A stretch of DNA of 50,799 bases from Chitinivibrionales bacterium (GTDB lineage Bacteria; Fibrobacterota; Chitinivibrionia; Chitinivibrionales; JANQEN01): contig JANQEN010000208.1 of the NCBI GenBank assembly GCA_028278335.1, positions 1-50,799 on the forward strand. Reading direction: 5' to 3'. How positions within the stretch are numbered: position 1 is the stretch's first letter; every line of letters begins with the position of its first letter. Below, piece after piece: positions 36,435 through 45,617 of the stretch. A program made the position numbers and the translations under genes. The notes below the pieces were generated by a model, which saw nothing but the letters and a program-made list of their open reading frames with translations, had not been told where the DNA came from and made no database searches.

Positions 36435-37159
36435 TAATTTTGACCATTTTCCATATAGCGGAATATACTCGTTCCAATTTCAATTTGATCTTTGTGTACA
36501 AGCTTGTGCTTGTTCTCTTTTTTGCCATTGATTTTTACCTTGCCCATGAGCTTGTTGGCATGAATCCAGGTGCCTTCACTATCCTGCTCAATCAGGACAT
36601 GGCCATCGGAGATGAGGAATCCCTCAACGAATATATCATCATTTTCGGAGCTACCGATCGACATGACCGGCTTGTCAATTTTGTATACCACATGTTTACT
36701 TGTTTCTATAAGCATAGGTGTTTTATCCGTGATGTCAACTACATCGTCAGGTGGTGGTTCTTTTCCATCGACCACATTAACCTTCATGGTAGGCTTTGCC
36801 GCATGCTCCGGACTTAAGGGAGTGTCCTTTTTGTCAATGATCGAGGTTTCTACTACTTCGCTATCATCCGAGGCAATCTCAAAGAGAATCCCATATTTAC
36901 CGATAGTAATTTTATCGCCATCGCTAAGCTTTGTAATAGAGACCTTCTGATTGTTGACAAAGGTTCCATTAAGTGAATTTAAATCGGTAAGGATATACTG
37001 ACGCGTTGTATCTTGCTCTATGCGAAGATGGCGACGGGAAACACTAATGCTGGCAATAGGTATATCGTTTTCCGGAAGCCTTCCCACGGTTATATTCGGA
37101 CTATCTATTTCGTAGGTTTTTATATGTTCGTTGTTGTGATAAATCGTAAAATGTAACAT
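36434..37159 (-). CDS. Double FHA-domain protein
   Basis: A 241-residue cytoplasmic protein. The first FHA domain (about 20-92) has the full phosphothreonine-binding set: VGRLPENDI, SRRHLRIE and LNSLNGTFVNN. The second (about 160-235) is weaker: it keeps SIGSSENDDIFV and SDGHVLIEQ but lacks the Arg and the NGT-type loop, so it may not bind phosphate. An acidic/proline linker joins them. It is translated just ahead of the metallophosphoesterase with a 1-base overlap. Confidence 0.88.
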   Translation of the reverse strand: MLHFTIYHNNEHIKTYEIDSPNITVGRLPENDIPIASISVSRRHLRIEQDTTRQYILTDLNSLNGTFVNNQKVSITKLSDGDKITIGKYGILFEIASDDSEVVETSIIDKKDTPLSPEHAAKPTMKVNVVDGKEPPPDDVVDITDKTPMLIETSKHVVYKIDKPVMSIGSSENDDIFVEGFLISDGHVLIEQDSEGTWIHANKLMGKVKINGKKENKHKLVHKDQIEIGTSIFRYMENGQN

Positions 37160-37343
37160 AGTTGAATTAATAACCCCTTATGAAAACAACATCAATATAC
37201 TATCTCAAAACCAAAATAAGCAATAGAATAAAATATTGCAATCCTATGGATTAATTGCCATTCGATGTAACAAAATATATCTTAAATTTTTATTACATTC
37301 TAACTATTAATAATAATTTTAATCCAGATTTATTGCAATACCT

Positions 37344-38186
37344 ATGTATACATTCTCTAGATTTTCCTCAACTTTACGGACTCAACTCTTTTTCGTTTTA
37401 TTTTTGAGTACTCTCTTTTTTACTATTACATCAGTAAATGCCTCAACTCATGAAGAGCTGATTTCACGCCGAGCGAAACTTGCAGCACGCCTTGATTCCA
37501 TTGAAGTTGAAAAACAGATTCATAAACGTCAAGGCAAAGATCTGGCTCACCTTGAAAAATCGGGACAACAGATTCGTGACTCCATTGAAACCTTACGCGC
37601 AGCTATAGCAGAAGCAGATAAGGGCGATTTAAAGAGCAGCCAAGGAACTAAAACCAACAATTCTCTTAGCTTTTCTATACCCGCTTTCTTTAAACCAGCG
37701 TCACTTTTTGACTGGATAATAATTATTGTGGGCATGGTTGCTCTTATTTCAGGTGTGCTGTTAATTGGAGGAATAATACACTCTCTTTTTTCAGGACGAT
37801 CAAAAAAGAAAAAAAAGAAAGTGCGACTTCTCCCGAAAAAGCCAGAACCAGAACAAAATTCACTTAAAGCTCCGCCTCTGGTACAAGAAAAGAGCCCTCC
37901 TAAAAAAACGTTAAAAGATACCGGAGGAATTGATGCAATAAGACAGCGTATGCAGGATGATCATACCCGCATTAAACAGTTTGACCGCGCTCAGTCTCCC
38001 TTTCCAATAAAAGAGGAAACCCCAAAGCCCATAGCTCAAACACCAGAAAAAACTCCTTCAAACAAAGATTTGATAATAAAGGCTGCCTCTGAGGGTATGT
38101 CAATCCACGAAATTTCACAAACCTATCATATGAGTGAAGATCAAATCTCGTTGATCCTAAAGGTGGCTCAAAAGAGAGCGGAATAA
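37344..38186 (+). CDS. Signal-anchored coiled-coil protein with C-terminal helix-turn-helix-like segment
   Basis: A 280-residue protein of unknown function. A signal sequence (about 1-34) precedes a periplasmic coiled coil (about 35-85, Glu/Lys/Arg-rich), one transmembrane helix (about 112-138), a run of basic residues and a long Pro/Lys-rich linker. The last 40 residues (DLIIKAASEGMSIHEISQTY) look like a resolvase-type helix-turn-helix. The plan, outside coil, membrane, DNA-binding-like tail, suggests an envelope-to-cytoplasm link, but the helix-turn-helix may be a protein-binding module. No ribosome-binding site is evident. Confidence 0.65.
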   Translation: MYTFSRFSSTLRTQLFFVLFLSTLFFTITSVNASTHEELISRRAKLAARLDSIEVEKQIHKRQGKDLAHLEKSGQQIRDSIETLRAAIAEADKGDLKSSQGTKTNNSLSFSIPAFFKPASLFDWIIIIVGMVALISGVLLIGGIIHSLFSGRSKKKKKKVRLLPKKPEPEQNSLKAPPLVQEKSPPKKTLKDTGGIDAIRQRMQDDHTRIKQFDRAQSPFPIKEETPKPIAQTPEKTPSNKDLIIKAASEGMSIHEISQTYHMSEDQISLILKVAQKRAE

Positions 38187-38216
38187 TGGGACCATCTTAC
38201 CCCATTTTAACAAATT

Positions 38217-38801
38217 TTACCTAAAGCAGTAGTTCAATCCACCAGAAATTTTAAAGGTTTGTCGCCCACTTAGCGTATATCGGGTTTCAATAAAGGGGAC
38301 GACCTGCTTTGTGATAGGAATATCAACTCCAGCAAAAAGATCTAGGCTTGGATCGCCATTTTTGTGGATGTATGTGGGATTATTTGTTGACTCTCTGGTA
38401 TATTTGTTATGAACTGCATTGGGAAGTAGCGAGAGCCCAATAAATGGTTTTATCAAAATTCTATCAAAAGAGGGGACATATTTTACGTCAAACATATAGA
38501 GCGAGAGCTGAGATTCGACCTCTTCAACAGGAACTCCTTCACTGCTCGTCCAGTCATCCCGTCTATACCAAAAAGCTATGCCTGGCATATATTGTAGATG
38601 TCCTACTTTGCCCAAGTGAAAGTTCACGATACCCTGAAAACCGAAGCCAGCAGATGGTCCATTTCGAGCAATTTTATAGGCTTGGGGGATTACAAAACTT
38701 GCATGACAACCAATGCCGAAGTATTGATACTCAAGCACCGCAAAACATGGTGTAGACACAAGACATAGAACACACAAACTTTGAATTAATCCTCTTTTCA
38801 A
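38217..38801 (-). CDS. Small outer-membrane beta-barrel protein
   Basis: A 194-residue exported protein starting at TTG 38801 with AAAGGGG upstream. A signal peptide (about 1-21, ending PCFA) is followed by about eight amphipathic strands rich in Gly and aromatics, as in OmpW/OmpA-type barrels; the last strand is KISGGLNYCFR, where a final Arg after Phe is slightly unusual. Two cysteines in the mature part could pair. Function unknown. Confidence 0.68.
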   Translation of the reverse strand: MKRGLIQSLCVLCLVSTPCFAVLEYQYFGIGCHASFVIPQAYKIARNGPSAGFGFQGIVNFHLGKVGHLQYMPGIAFWYRRDDWTSSEGVPVEEVESQLSLYMFDVKYVPSFDRILIKPFIGLSLLPNAVHNKYTRESTNNPTYIHKNGDPSLDLFAGVDIPITKQVVPFIETRYTLSGRQTFKISGGLNYCFR

Positions 38802-38972
38802 AAAATGCCCCTTTGTGTAATGTGATTTTTGTAAAAATGTTAACGGGTGTGAAAATTATATTTAAGAGCTATATGATAATGATTTTTATGCTTATTTTCA
38901 ATTGTATCATTTATTCAAATTTGGTGCTATAGGGATGGCACTTTTCAAAGGCGATTTGGACAACACTGACTA

Positions 38973-39605
38973 ATGAGTAAAATCGATACTACAGCAATGC
39001 TCATTCACATTCTTGCTTCAGTACTTTCGAAAACCTGGCGCTATCATGCAATAAATATGAGAGACACCACAGTTCAAGAAGGTGCAAAGGGAGTGATTTT
39101 TTGTACATGGCATGAAACGATCCTGGCGCTATCGCGCTATGTCAACAGACTGGATCAGTTTAGTCTCCTTGTTTCCGGTAGTAAAGATGGACAACGACTT
39201 TCGGCAATTTTTAAACGGTGGAAAGCAAGCATTGTCACAGGGTCCTCCAGCCGTGGAGGAATGTCTGCGGTTCGCAACGCAGTAAGAGCTTTAACCACTG
39301 GTCAAAACCTCGTGATCACGCCGGATGGACCCCGCGGGCCACGACGGGAGATCAAAGAGGGTGTGGCATTGATAGCGAAACTCTCTGGGGCTCTGGTTGT
39401 TCCACTCTATGTGCAACCGAACTCCTATTGGCGGTTGACCTCATGGGATCGTTTCATGATTCCCTGGCCCTTTACAAAGATTACTGTACAATTTGGTGAA
39501 GCTTTAACAGTAGGTAAGAATGATACCATTGATTCAGTACAAAGCTCGTTTTTTTCAACCATGGAGCAGTGCATGAACGGTCCTCAACAAAAGGTGAACT
39601 TATGA
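38973..39605 (+). CDS. DUF374/LpxL-like lipid acyltransferase
   Basis: A 210-residue membrane-associated acyltransferase-like protein. The motif ITPDGPRGP (about 111-119) marks the DUF374 family, and FCTWHE (about 43-48) supplies the HxxxD/E-type catalytic region. The family is related to lysophospholipid and lipid A acyltransferases. It is coupled by a 4-base ATGA overlap to a glycosyltransferase gene, which fits envelope lipid synthesis. The start has no clear ribosome-binding site. Confidence 0.83.
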   Translation: MSKIDTTAMLIHILASVLSKTWRYHAINMRDTTVQEGAKGVIFCTWHETILALSRYVNRLDQFSLLVSGSKDGQRLSAIFKRWKASIVTGSSSRGGMSAVRNAVRALTTGQNLVITPDGPRGPRREIKEGVALIAKLSGALVVPLYVQPNSYWRLTSWDRFMIPWPFTKITVQFGEALTVGKNDTIDSVQSSFFSTMEQCMNGPQQKVNL

Positions 39606-40339
39606 GTGTGCGCTCTCTATCGACGCAAACCTGGCCTCAGGAGTATGGGGTGCTTATTCCTGCCTATAATGCTCAAGAGGATGTGAAACAATTTTTACCG
39701 CACCTTCTGAAGGTGGTTCCTGTAGAAAATGTCTGTGTAATCGACGATGGGTCTAATGACAAAACAGGAGAAATATGCCGAGAATTTGGATTTTCGGTTC
39801 TTACACAAAGCAGTAATCAGGGTAAGGGAGCTGCACTTCGTCGAGGCTTTGAGTACCTCAGCTCAAAGGGTACCCTACAGTGGATAATAACTATGGATGC
39901 TGATGGACAACATGCTGTGGATGATTTACCAACATTTATTGACAGTACAAAGAGCAATCCTAACCTGGGGATAGTAGTTGGAACACGAAAGCGTCGCCTG
40001 CACACCATGCCCTTGGCGAGAATATTTTCTAACTCTCTGACCTCCTCCTTTCTTTCATTGATAACTGGTTGTAAAATTGAGGATAGCCAATGTGGATATC
40101 GGGCTTATTCAGTCTCCTGTTTACGGGATGTTTCCACAAAATATAATCGCTTTGAGATGGAGTCGGAGGTTATTTTAAAGGCATGTTTTAAGGGATATTC
40201 CCTTGCATTTATACCAATTAAAACTCTCTATTGTAGTAGTCAAAGCCATATTTCACATGTGCTTGACATACTTCGATGGATTCGTGCAGTTCTCTCTGTT
40301 TGGATTGCCCAACTTAGTTATGATAAAAAATCTGTTTAA
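39602..40339 (+). CDS. Family 2 glycosyltransferase (dolichyl-phosphate mannosyltransferase-like)
   Basis: A 245-residue GT-A glycosyltransferase. I start it at ATG 39602, overlapping the previous TGA, instead of a longer frame from 39569. Motifs: LIPAYNAQ near the N-terminus, VIDDGSNDKT, NQGKGAALRRGF and the metal-binding DADGQH. The C-terminal part has the QCGYRAY segment of polyprenyl-phosphate glycosyltransferases and one possible amphipathic membrane helix. It probably moves a sugar from a nucleotide donor to a lipid carrier. Confidence 0.87.
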   Translation: MSVRSLSTQTWPQEYGVLIPAYNAQEDVKQFLPHLLKVVPVENVCVIDDGSNDKTGEICREFGFSVLTQSSNQGKGAALRRGFEYLSSKGTLQWIITMDADGQHAVDDLPTFIDSTKSNPNLGIVVGTRKRRLHTMPLARIFSNSLTSSFLSLITGCKIEDSQCGYRAYSVSCLRDVSTKYNRFEMESEVILKACFKGYSLAFIPIKTLYCSSQSHISHVLDILRWIRAVLSVWIAQLSYDKKSV

Positions 40340-40359
40340 TTAAGGAATCAACATTCGTC

Positions 40360-41013
40360 ATGTATCCCAGTTACTTAAAACCCGAAATCGCCTGTGAAAA
40401 GTTATTAAAAAAACTTCATGTCAAGGGTATTTCTGATCGTCGGGTTTTAGATGCTTTTCGAAAAGTCCCCCGTCACCGCTTTGTTGATAAGGCACTTTTT
40501 GATCAAGCCTATGATGATAATGCGCTTCCTATCGGCCTAGGACAAACCATATCGCAGCCCTATGTTGTGGCACTTATGACGCAACTGCTAGAGCTTAAGG
40601 AGAATGAGAAGATCCTTGAAATCGGTACGGGTTCGGGGTTTCAAGCTGCAATTCTGGCTCAATTTTCAATGCGTGTCTATACAATTGAACGACATCGCGA
40701 ATTGGGTGAGCGATCTCGAAGGCTTCTTCGTGAATTGGGATATCATAATATTGTCTTTAAGATTGGTGATGGTACCCAAGGGTGGCCGCAACATGCACCC
40801 TTTGATAAAATTATTGTCACTGCTGGTGCACCGGTTGTACCTCGTGAATTAACTCAGCAATTGGCTGTAGGAGGTAAGTTACTTATTCCTGCAGGAAATA
40901 GACAGGTGCAAGAGCTTGAACTCTATCATCGTCGAGAGAATTCCATAGAAAAAAGCACAGAGGGAAGTGTTCTATTTGTACCTTTAATTGGGCAGAGTGG
41001 TTGGGAAGAATAG
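40360..41013 (+). CDS. pcm: Protein-L-isoaspartate O-methyltransferase
   Basis: A 217-residue SAM-dependent enzyme that methylates L-isoaspartyl residues to start repair of aged proteins. The family motifs are PRHRFVD (about 39-45), GQTISQPYVVALM (about 63-75) and the SAM loop ILEIGTGSGFQAA (about 88-100). AAGGAA lies 13 bases before the ATG. It is the third gene of a tight plus-strand run (gap to the glycosyltransferase 20 bases) and converges on dedA. Confidence 0.94.
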   Translation: MYPSYLKPEIACEKLLKKLHVKGISDRRVLDAFRKVPRHRFVDKALFDQAYDDNALPIGLGQTISQPYVVALMTQLLELKENEKILEIGTGSGFQAAILAQFSMRVYTIERHRELGERSRRLLRELGYHNIVFKIGDGTQGWPQHAPFDKIIVTAGAPVVPRELTQQLAVGGKLLIPAGNRQVQELELYHRRENSIEKSTEGSVLFVPLIGQSGWEE

Positions 41014-41019
41014 TTGTTA

Positions 41020-41664
41020 TTATCCTTCAGAAGCAGCTTTTTCGAGTTTCCGTCCTTTTAGAATTTTTCGTATGATATACACAATAATTAGGATGCCAAA
41101 GGCAAATCCAACATATTTGAGTTGATGATAGTACTTGTCAAGAAGTTCTTTTTGTGAATAGAGGAAATATCCTAACAGTGCCAGAATGATGTTCCAAATG
41201 CCTGATCCAAGCGTGGTAAAGAAGAGAAAACTGCCCATAGGCATTTTGGATACTCCCGCTGGAAGTGAGATAAGCTGGCGAATAGCTGGAACAAGGCGTC
41301 CAAAAAAAGTAGAGCTTTTTCCATAATCATTAAAGACTTTTTCTGCCTTTTCAATACTACTTTTGTTTATAAGGAGCATATGTGCCCATTTTGTATCGGC
41401 AAGCGAGTAAATCACTTTACGTCCCAAATAAAAGGCCAAACCATAATTGATTAGAGCACCGGCAATGCTTCCCAAGGTTCCCGCCAGGGTTACCATGACC
41501 ACGTTCAAATCACCCTGTGCTGCTTTCCATGCTGCAGGAGGCACAACAATTTCTGAGGGAAAGGGTATAAAGGAGCTCTCAATAGTCATAAAAAGAAAAA
41601 CCGTACCATAATTAATATGGGCCATATACCAAGTTGCAACGTCATGGAAAATGGTTTCAATCAT
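41020..41664 (-). CDS. DedA-family membrane protein
   Basis: A 214-residue inner-membrane protein. DedA features: ESSFIPFPSEIV near residue 30, GALINYGLAFYLGRKVI and FGRLVPAIRQLISLPAGVSKM (arginine/glycine-rich catalytic-like loop). The family flips undecaprenyl phosphate or phosphatidylethanolamine-type lipids and helps maintain proton motive force. GGAGAG lies 6 bases before the ATG. Confidence 0.9.
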   Translation of the reverse strand: MIETIFHDVATWYMAHINYGTVFLFMTIESSFIPFPSEIVVPPAAWKAAQGDLNVVMVTLAGTLGSIAGALINYGLAFYLGRKVIYSLADTKWAHMLLINKSSIEKAEKVFNDYGKSSTFFGRLVPAIRQLISLPAGVSKMPMGSFLFFTTLGSGIWNIILALLGYFLYSQKELLDKYYHQLKYVGFAFGILIIVYIIRKILKGRKLEKAASEG

Positions 41665-41982
41665 ATTAGTCTCTCCTATAAATTGTCCATTATAAATATT
41701 AAAAAGAGCGAATAAATATACTTCACTCCAAAGCTTTCTACGATGAGAATCACCATTTTAAATCCTTTTATTGGGCATAATCCAGAGAAAAATCGAGATA
41801 AAAAGGGAATGTAGCTTAAATTTACTAAAAACTAGCATTCTTTCTTCACTGCCATATTGATATAATAGAGCGGTGGAATATATTTTGCAAGGTTTTGATA
41901 GGAATAGTAGAGAGTTGTGAAAGCATTATAGAAAAAATAACCTGTTAACCTATATAAACAGTTAAACGTAAGGAGTGATTAT
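41665..41982. promoter_or_regulatory. Divergent intergenic region with -10 box for the pyruvate:ferredoxin oxidoreductase gene
   Basis: The 318-base gap separates dedA and the oxidoreductase gene. A perfect TATAAT lies at 41861-41866 on the plus strand; the -35 region (near 41838) is a poor match. It would give a leader of about 110 nt, with a possible hairpin CTGTTAACC... near 41942-41965. No gene is visible. Confidence 0.35.
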
Positions 41983-44900
41983 ATGTCACGTAAAATGGTT
42001 CCCTATGAGGGAAATGCGGCAGTGACCCATGTGGCACACGCAGTAAGTGAGGTATGTGCAATTTATCCCATTACCCCCTCCTCATCAATGGGTGAGTATG
42101 CGGATGAAAAATCTGCCCGCGGTGAAAAGAATATCTGGGGCACCGTCCCGGTTGTTTCTGAATTACAGTCCGAGGCTGGAGCTGCTGGTGCAGTGCATGG
42201 TGCTCTTTGTGCTGGAGCACTCACTACTACCTTTACCGCATCCCAGGGATTACTTCTCATGATTCCTAATATGTATAAAATTGCCGGTGAATTGACTCCT
42301 ATGGTAATGCATGTTAGTGCTCGCTCATTAGCCTGTCAGGCCCTCTCGATTTTTGGTGACCATAGTGATGTAATGTCAGTCCGCCAGACCGGATTTGCCA
42401 TGCTCTCCTCCGGTAGCGTGCAAGAAGCCCAGGATATGGCCCTTATTGCCCATGCTACTACCTTAGAAGCACGGATTCCCTTTGTCCATTTCTTTGAAGG
42501 TTTTCGTGTTTCCAGTGAAATCAAGACTATTGAAGAGCTCTCTTTTGATGATATGCGCGAGATGATTAGCAATGACCTGGTTACGGCGCATCGCGCTCGT
42601 GCCATGTCTCCAGATAATCCCACTATTCGAGGAACTTCACAGAATCCCGATGTTTATTTTATTGGTCGTGAGACTGTTAACAAGTACTATAATGAATGTC
42701 CTGACCTTGTACAGAAACAAATGGACAAATTTGCTCAACTGACTGGCCGTCAGTATAAGCTTTTTGAGTACTATGGTGCTCCTGATGCTGAGAAGATCGT
42801 TGTTATTATGGGATGTGGTGGTGAGACAGTCCAAGAAACAGTCGACTATCTTAATGGCCAAGGTGAGAAATTGGGTCTTATTAAAGTTCGCCTTTTCCGC
42901 CCATTCAGCATCAAATCTTTTGTTGATGTTATTCCAGAAACAGTGAAAAAGATTGCTGTTCTTGACCGCACAAAGGAACCAGGCTCACTTGGTGAACCAC
43001 TCTATGAAGATGTACGTTCCGCTATTGGCGAAGCGATGCAGGCCGGTGAATGCTCGTTGAAAGACTATCCTGTGGTTATAGGTGGACGCTATGGATTGGG
43101 TTCTGCTGAATTTACTCCTGCGATGATCAAGGGTGTTTTTGATGAACTTGACAAAGACAAGCCACTCAACCACTTTGCCGTTGGTATTGAAGATGATGTG
43201 ACCGGTGCGTCAATCAGTTTTGATCCTGATTTTAGTACTGAAGGTGAGAAAACCTTCCGTGCAATGTTCTATGGACTTGGCTCAGACGGAACCGTTGGTG
43301 CCAATAAAAACTCAATTAAAATTATCGGTTCAGAAACTGAAAACTACTCTCAGGGATACTTTGTTTATGATTCCAAAAAAGCTGGAGCCATGACTGTTTC
43401 CCATCTCCGTTTTGGACCTGAGTATATTCGTAGCCCTTACTTGATTACAAAGGCGAATTTCGTCGCCTGTCACAACTTCTCCTTCTTAGAAAAGTATGAC
43501 ATGCTTAAAAACCTCGTACCCGGTGGAACATTCCTGCTTACTTCACCCTATGGTAAGGATGAGATTTGGGCAAAACTTCCTGGTATGGTGCAAAAGCAAC
43601 TAATTGAAAAGAAGATTCGCTTCTTTATCATTGATGCAATTGCTATTGCTGAAAGTCTTGGTTTAGGAAGTCGTATCAATGTTATTATGCAAACCGCCTT
43701 CTTCCGTATCTCAAATATTATTGAGGAAGAAAAAGCGGTCAATGCAATTAAGACTGCTATCAAAAAGACCTACGGCAAAAAGGGTGATGCTATTGTCGAT
43801 ATGAACAATAATGCGGTTGATAAGGGTCTTGACAGTATCGTAGAGGTTGCGGTTCCTGCTGAGACTTCAAACGAACTCATTGAGATCACACCTGTTTCCG
43901 GCGATGCTCCTGATTTTGTTAAAGAAGTAACAGGCAAGATCATGAAGCAAGAGGGACATGAGCTTAAGACTTCTCAGATGCCTCCTGATGGTATTTGGCC
44001 TACAGCAACAACGCAGTATGAAAAAAGAAATATTGCCGTACATGTACCGGTTTGGGGTGAGGATGCCTGTATCCAATGCGGTCGCTGTTCTTTGGTCTGC
44101 CCCCATGCTGCAATTAGACCAAAAGCCTACGATGCGAAATACCTTGAAGGCGCACCTGCAGCTTTTAAATCTGCCGATGCAAAGGGCAAAGAGCTTGCTG
44201 GCTTGAAATATACGCTGCAGGTTGCTGTAGAAGACTGCACCGGTTGTGCCACCTGTTACGAAAACTGTCCAGCTAAGGAAAAGGGTGCCCTGAAGATGGA
44301 AAATCAAATTCCTCTTCGTGAGCAGGAGAGAGAAAATTACTCTTTCTTTCTTGACACAATTCCTAATACTGATCCTGCCAAGTATAATATGGCATCGGTC
44401 AAGGGAAGCCAATTCGTACAACCTCTTTTTGAGTACAGTGGTGCCTGCGCTGCCTGTGGTGAAACTGCCTATGTAAAATTGGTATCACAGCTTTTCGGTG
44501 ATCGTGCGATTATTGCTAATGCAACGGGCTGCTCCTCGATTTACGGTGGAAACCTGCCAACCACTCCCTATTGTACACGGGATGATGGTCGTGGCCCTAC
44601 TTGGAACAATTCACTTTTTGAAGATTGTGCTGAGCTTGCCTTTGGTATGCGCCTCAGTGTTGACAAGTTCAATGAACGTTCAAAGGAACTTGCCGAGAAG
44701 ATCCTTGCAGGAACAACCTGCTCTGATGAAGTACGGACTTTTCTGACTGACATTCTTAACGCAGATCAGTCAACACAAGCCCTTATTGAGGAGCAGCGTC
44801 AACGTGTAGATAAGGCAAAGGTTGCCCTGTCAAATTGTGGTTGCGAGGATTGCAAGGAGCTTGCTACTCTGGCTGACTACTTTGTTAAGAAGTCTGTTTG

Positions 44901-45537
44901 GGCCTTTGGTGGTGATGGCTGGGCCTACGATATTGGTTACGGTGGTGTGGATCATGTTCTTGCCTCTGGTAAGAATGTTAATATTCTTGTTATGGATACC
45001 GAGGTTTACTCCAATACCGGTGGACAATCATCCAAGGCTACACCAATGGGTGCGGTTGCCAAGTTTGCTGCCAGTGGAAAACCGGTTGGTAAAAAAGACA
45101 TGGGTATGATCGCCATGAGCTACGGTTACATCTATGTTGCCAAAGTTGCCATGGGCGCCAATCCAAATCAGGTGGTTAAAGCATTTGTCGAGGCTGAAGC
45201 CTATGATGGCCCCTCATTGATCCTGTGCTACAGTCACTGTATTGCTCACGGTATTAACATGACCACCGGTCTTGTTGAACAAAAGCGTGCAGTTGAGTCT
45301 GGTCACTGGCCGCTCTATCGCTACAATCCTGAACTTGCCACCGAGGGTAAGAATCCGCTTCTGCTTGACAGTAAGGATCCAACCCTTCCGCTTGCTGACT
45401 ATGCACTTAAGGAGAATAGATATAGAATCCTGCAGGCTGCAAATCCTGAAGCCTCAGAAAAACTTCTGGCAGAGGCACAAAAGATGACCACTGCCCGGTT
45501 TAAGATGCTTAAGAATCTTGCTGGTATGGAAATGTAA
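41983..45537 (+). CDS. nifJ: Pyruvate:ferredoxin (flavodoxin) oxidoreductase, single-chain
   Basis: An 1184-residue enzyme that cleaves pyruvate with CoA to acetyl-CoA, CO2 and reduced ferredoxin, central to anaerobic metabolism. Domain I begins EGNAAVTHVAHAVSE and has YPITPSSSMGE. The ferredoxin domain (about 685-770) has CIQCGRCSLVCP and CTGCATCYENCP. The C-terminal TPP domain has CAACGE, ATGCSSIYGG and GGDGWAYDIGYGG, followed by NTGGQSS. Length and order match the fused PFOR. AAGGAG precedes the ATG; a terminator follows the stop. Confidence 0.97.
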   Translation: MSRKMVPYEGNAAVTHVAHAVSEVCAIYPITPSSSMGEYADEKSARGEKNIWGTVPVVSELQSEAGAAGAVHGALCAGALTTTFTASQGLLLMIPNMYKIAGELTPMVMHVSARSLACQALSIFGDHSDVMSVRQTGFAMLSSGSVQEAQDMALIAHATTLEARIPFVHFFEGFRVSSEIKTIEELSFDDMREMISNDLVTAHRARAMSPDNPTIRGTSQNPDVYFIGRETVNKYYNECPDLVQKQMDKFAQLTGRQYKLFEYYGAPDAEKIVVIMGCGGETVQETVDYLNGQGEKLGLIKVRLFRPFSIKSFVDVIPETVKKIAVLDRTKEPGSLGEPLYEDVRSAIGEAMQAGECSLKDYPVVIGGRYGLGSAEFTPAMIKGVFDELDKDKPLNHFAVGIEDDVTGASISFDPDFSTEGEKTFRAMFYGLGSDGTVGANKNSIKIIGSETENYSQGYFVYDSKKAGAMTVSHLRFGPEYIRSPYLITKANFVACHNFSFLEKYDMLKNLVPGGTFLLTSPYGKDEIWAKLPGMVQKQLIEKKIRFFIIDAIAIAESLGLGSRINVIMQTAFFRISNIIEEEKAVNAIKTAIKKTYGKKGDAIVDMNNNAVDKGLDSIVEVAVPAETSNELIEITPVSGDAPDFVKEVTGKIMKQEGHELKTSQMPPDGIWPTATTQYEKRNIAVHVPVWGEDACIQCGRCSLVCPHAAIRPKAYDAKYLEGAPAAFKSADAKGKELAGLKYTLQVAVEDCTGCATCYENCPAKEKGALKMENQIPLREQERENYSFFLDTIPNTDPAKYNMASVKGSQFVQPLFEYSGACAACGETAYVKLVSQLFGDRAIIANATGCSSIYGGNLPTTPYCTRDDGRGPTWNNSLFEDCAELAFGMRLSVDKFNERSKELAEKILAGTTCSDEVRTFLTDILNADQSTQALIEEQRQRVDKAKVALSNCGCEDCKELATLADYFVKKSVWAFGGDGWAYDIGYGGVDHVLASGKNVNILVMDTEVYSNTGGQSSKATPMGAVAKFAASGKPVGKKDMGMIAMSYGYIYVAKVAMGANPNQVVKAFVEAEAYDGPSLILCYSHCIAHGINMTTGLVEQKRAVESGHWPLYRYNPELATEGKNPLLLDSKDPTLPLADYALKENRYRILQAANPEASEKLLAEAQKMTTARFKMLKNLAGMEM

Positions 45538-45559
45538 TCTATTTTGTTGTGTAAATAGG

Positions 45560-45592
45560 AAAGGCCCGGGAATTACTCTTGGGCCTTTTTTC
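45560..45592 (+). terminator. Intrinsic terminator after nifJ
   Basis: AAGGCCC (45561-45567) and GGGCCTT (45581-45587) followed by a T-run. It ends the oxidoreductase transcript 23 bases after the TAA. Confidence 0.88.
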
Positions 45593-45617
45593 ATTATTCC
45601 AGATTACTGTAGCTTTG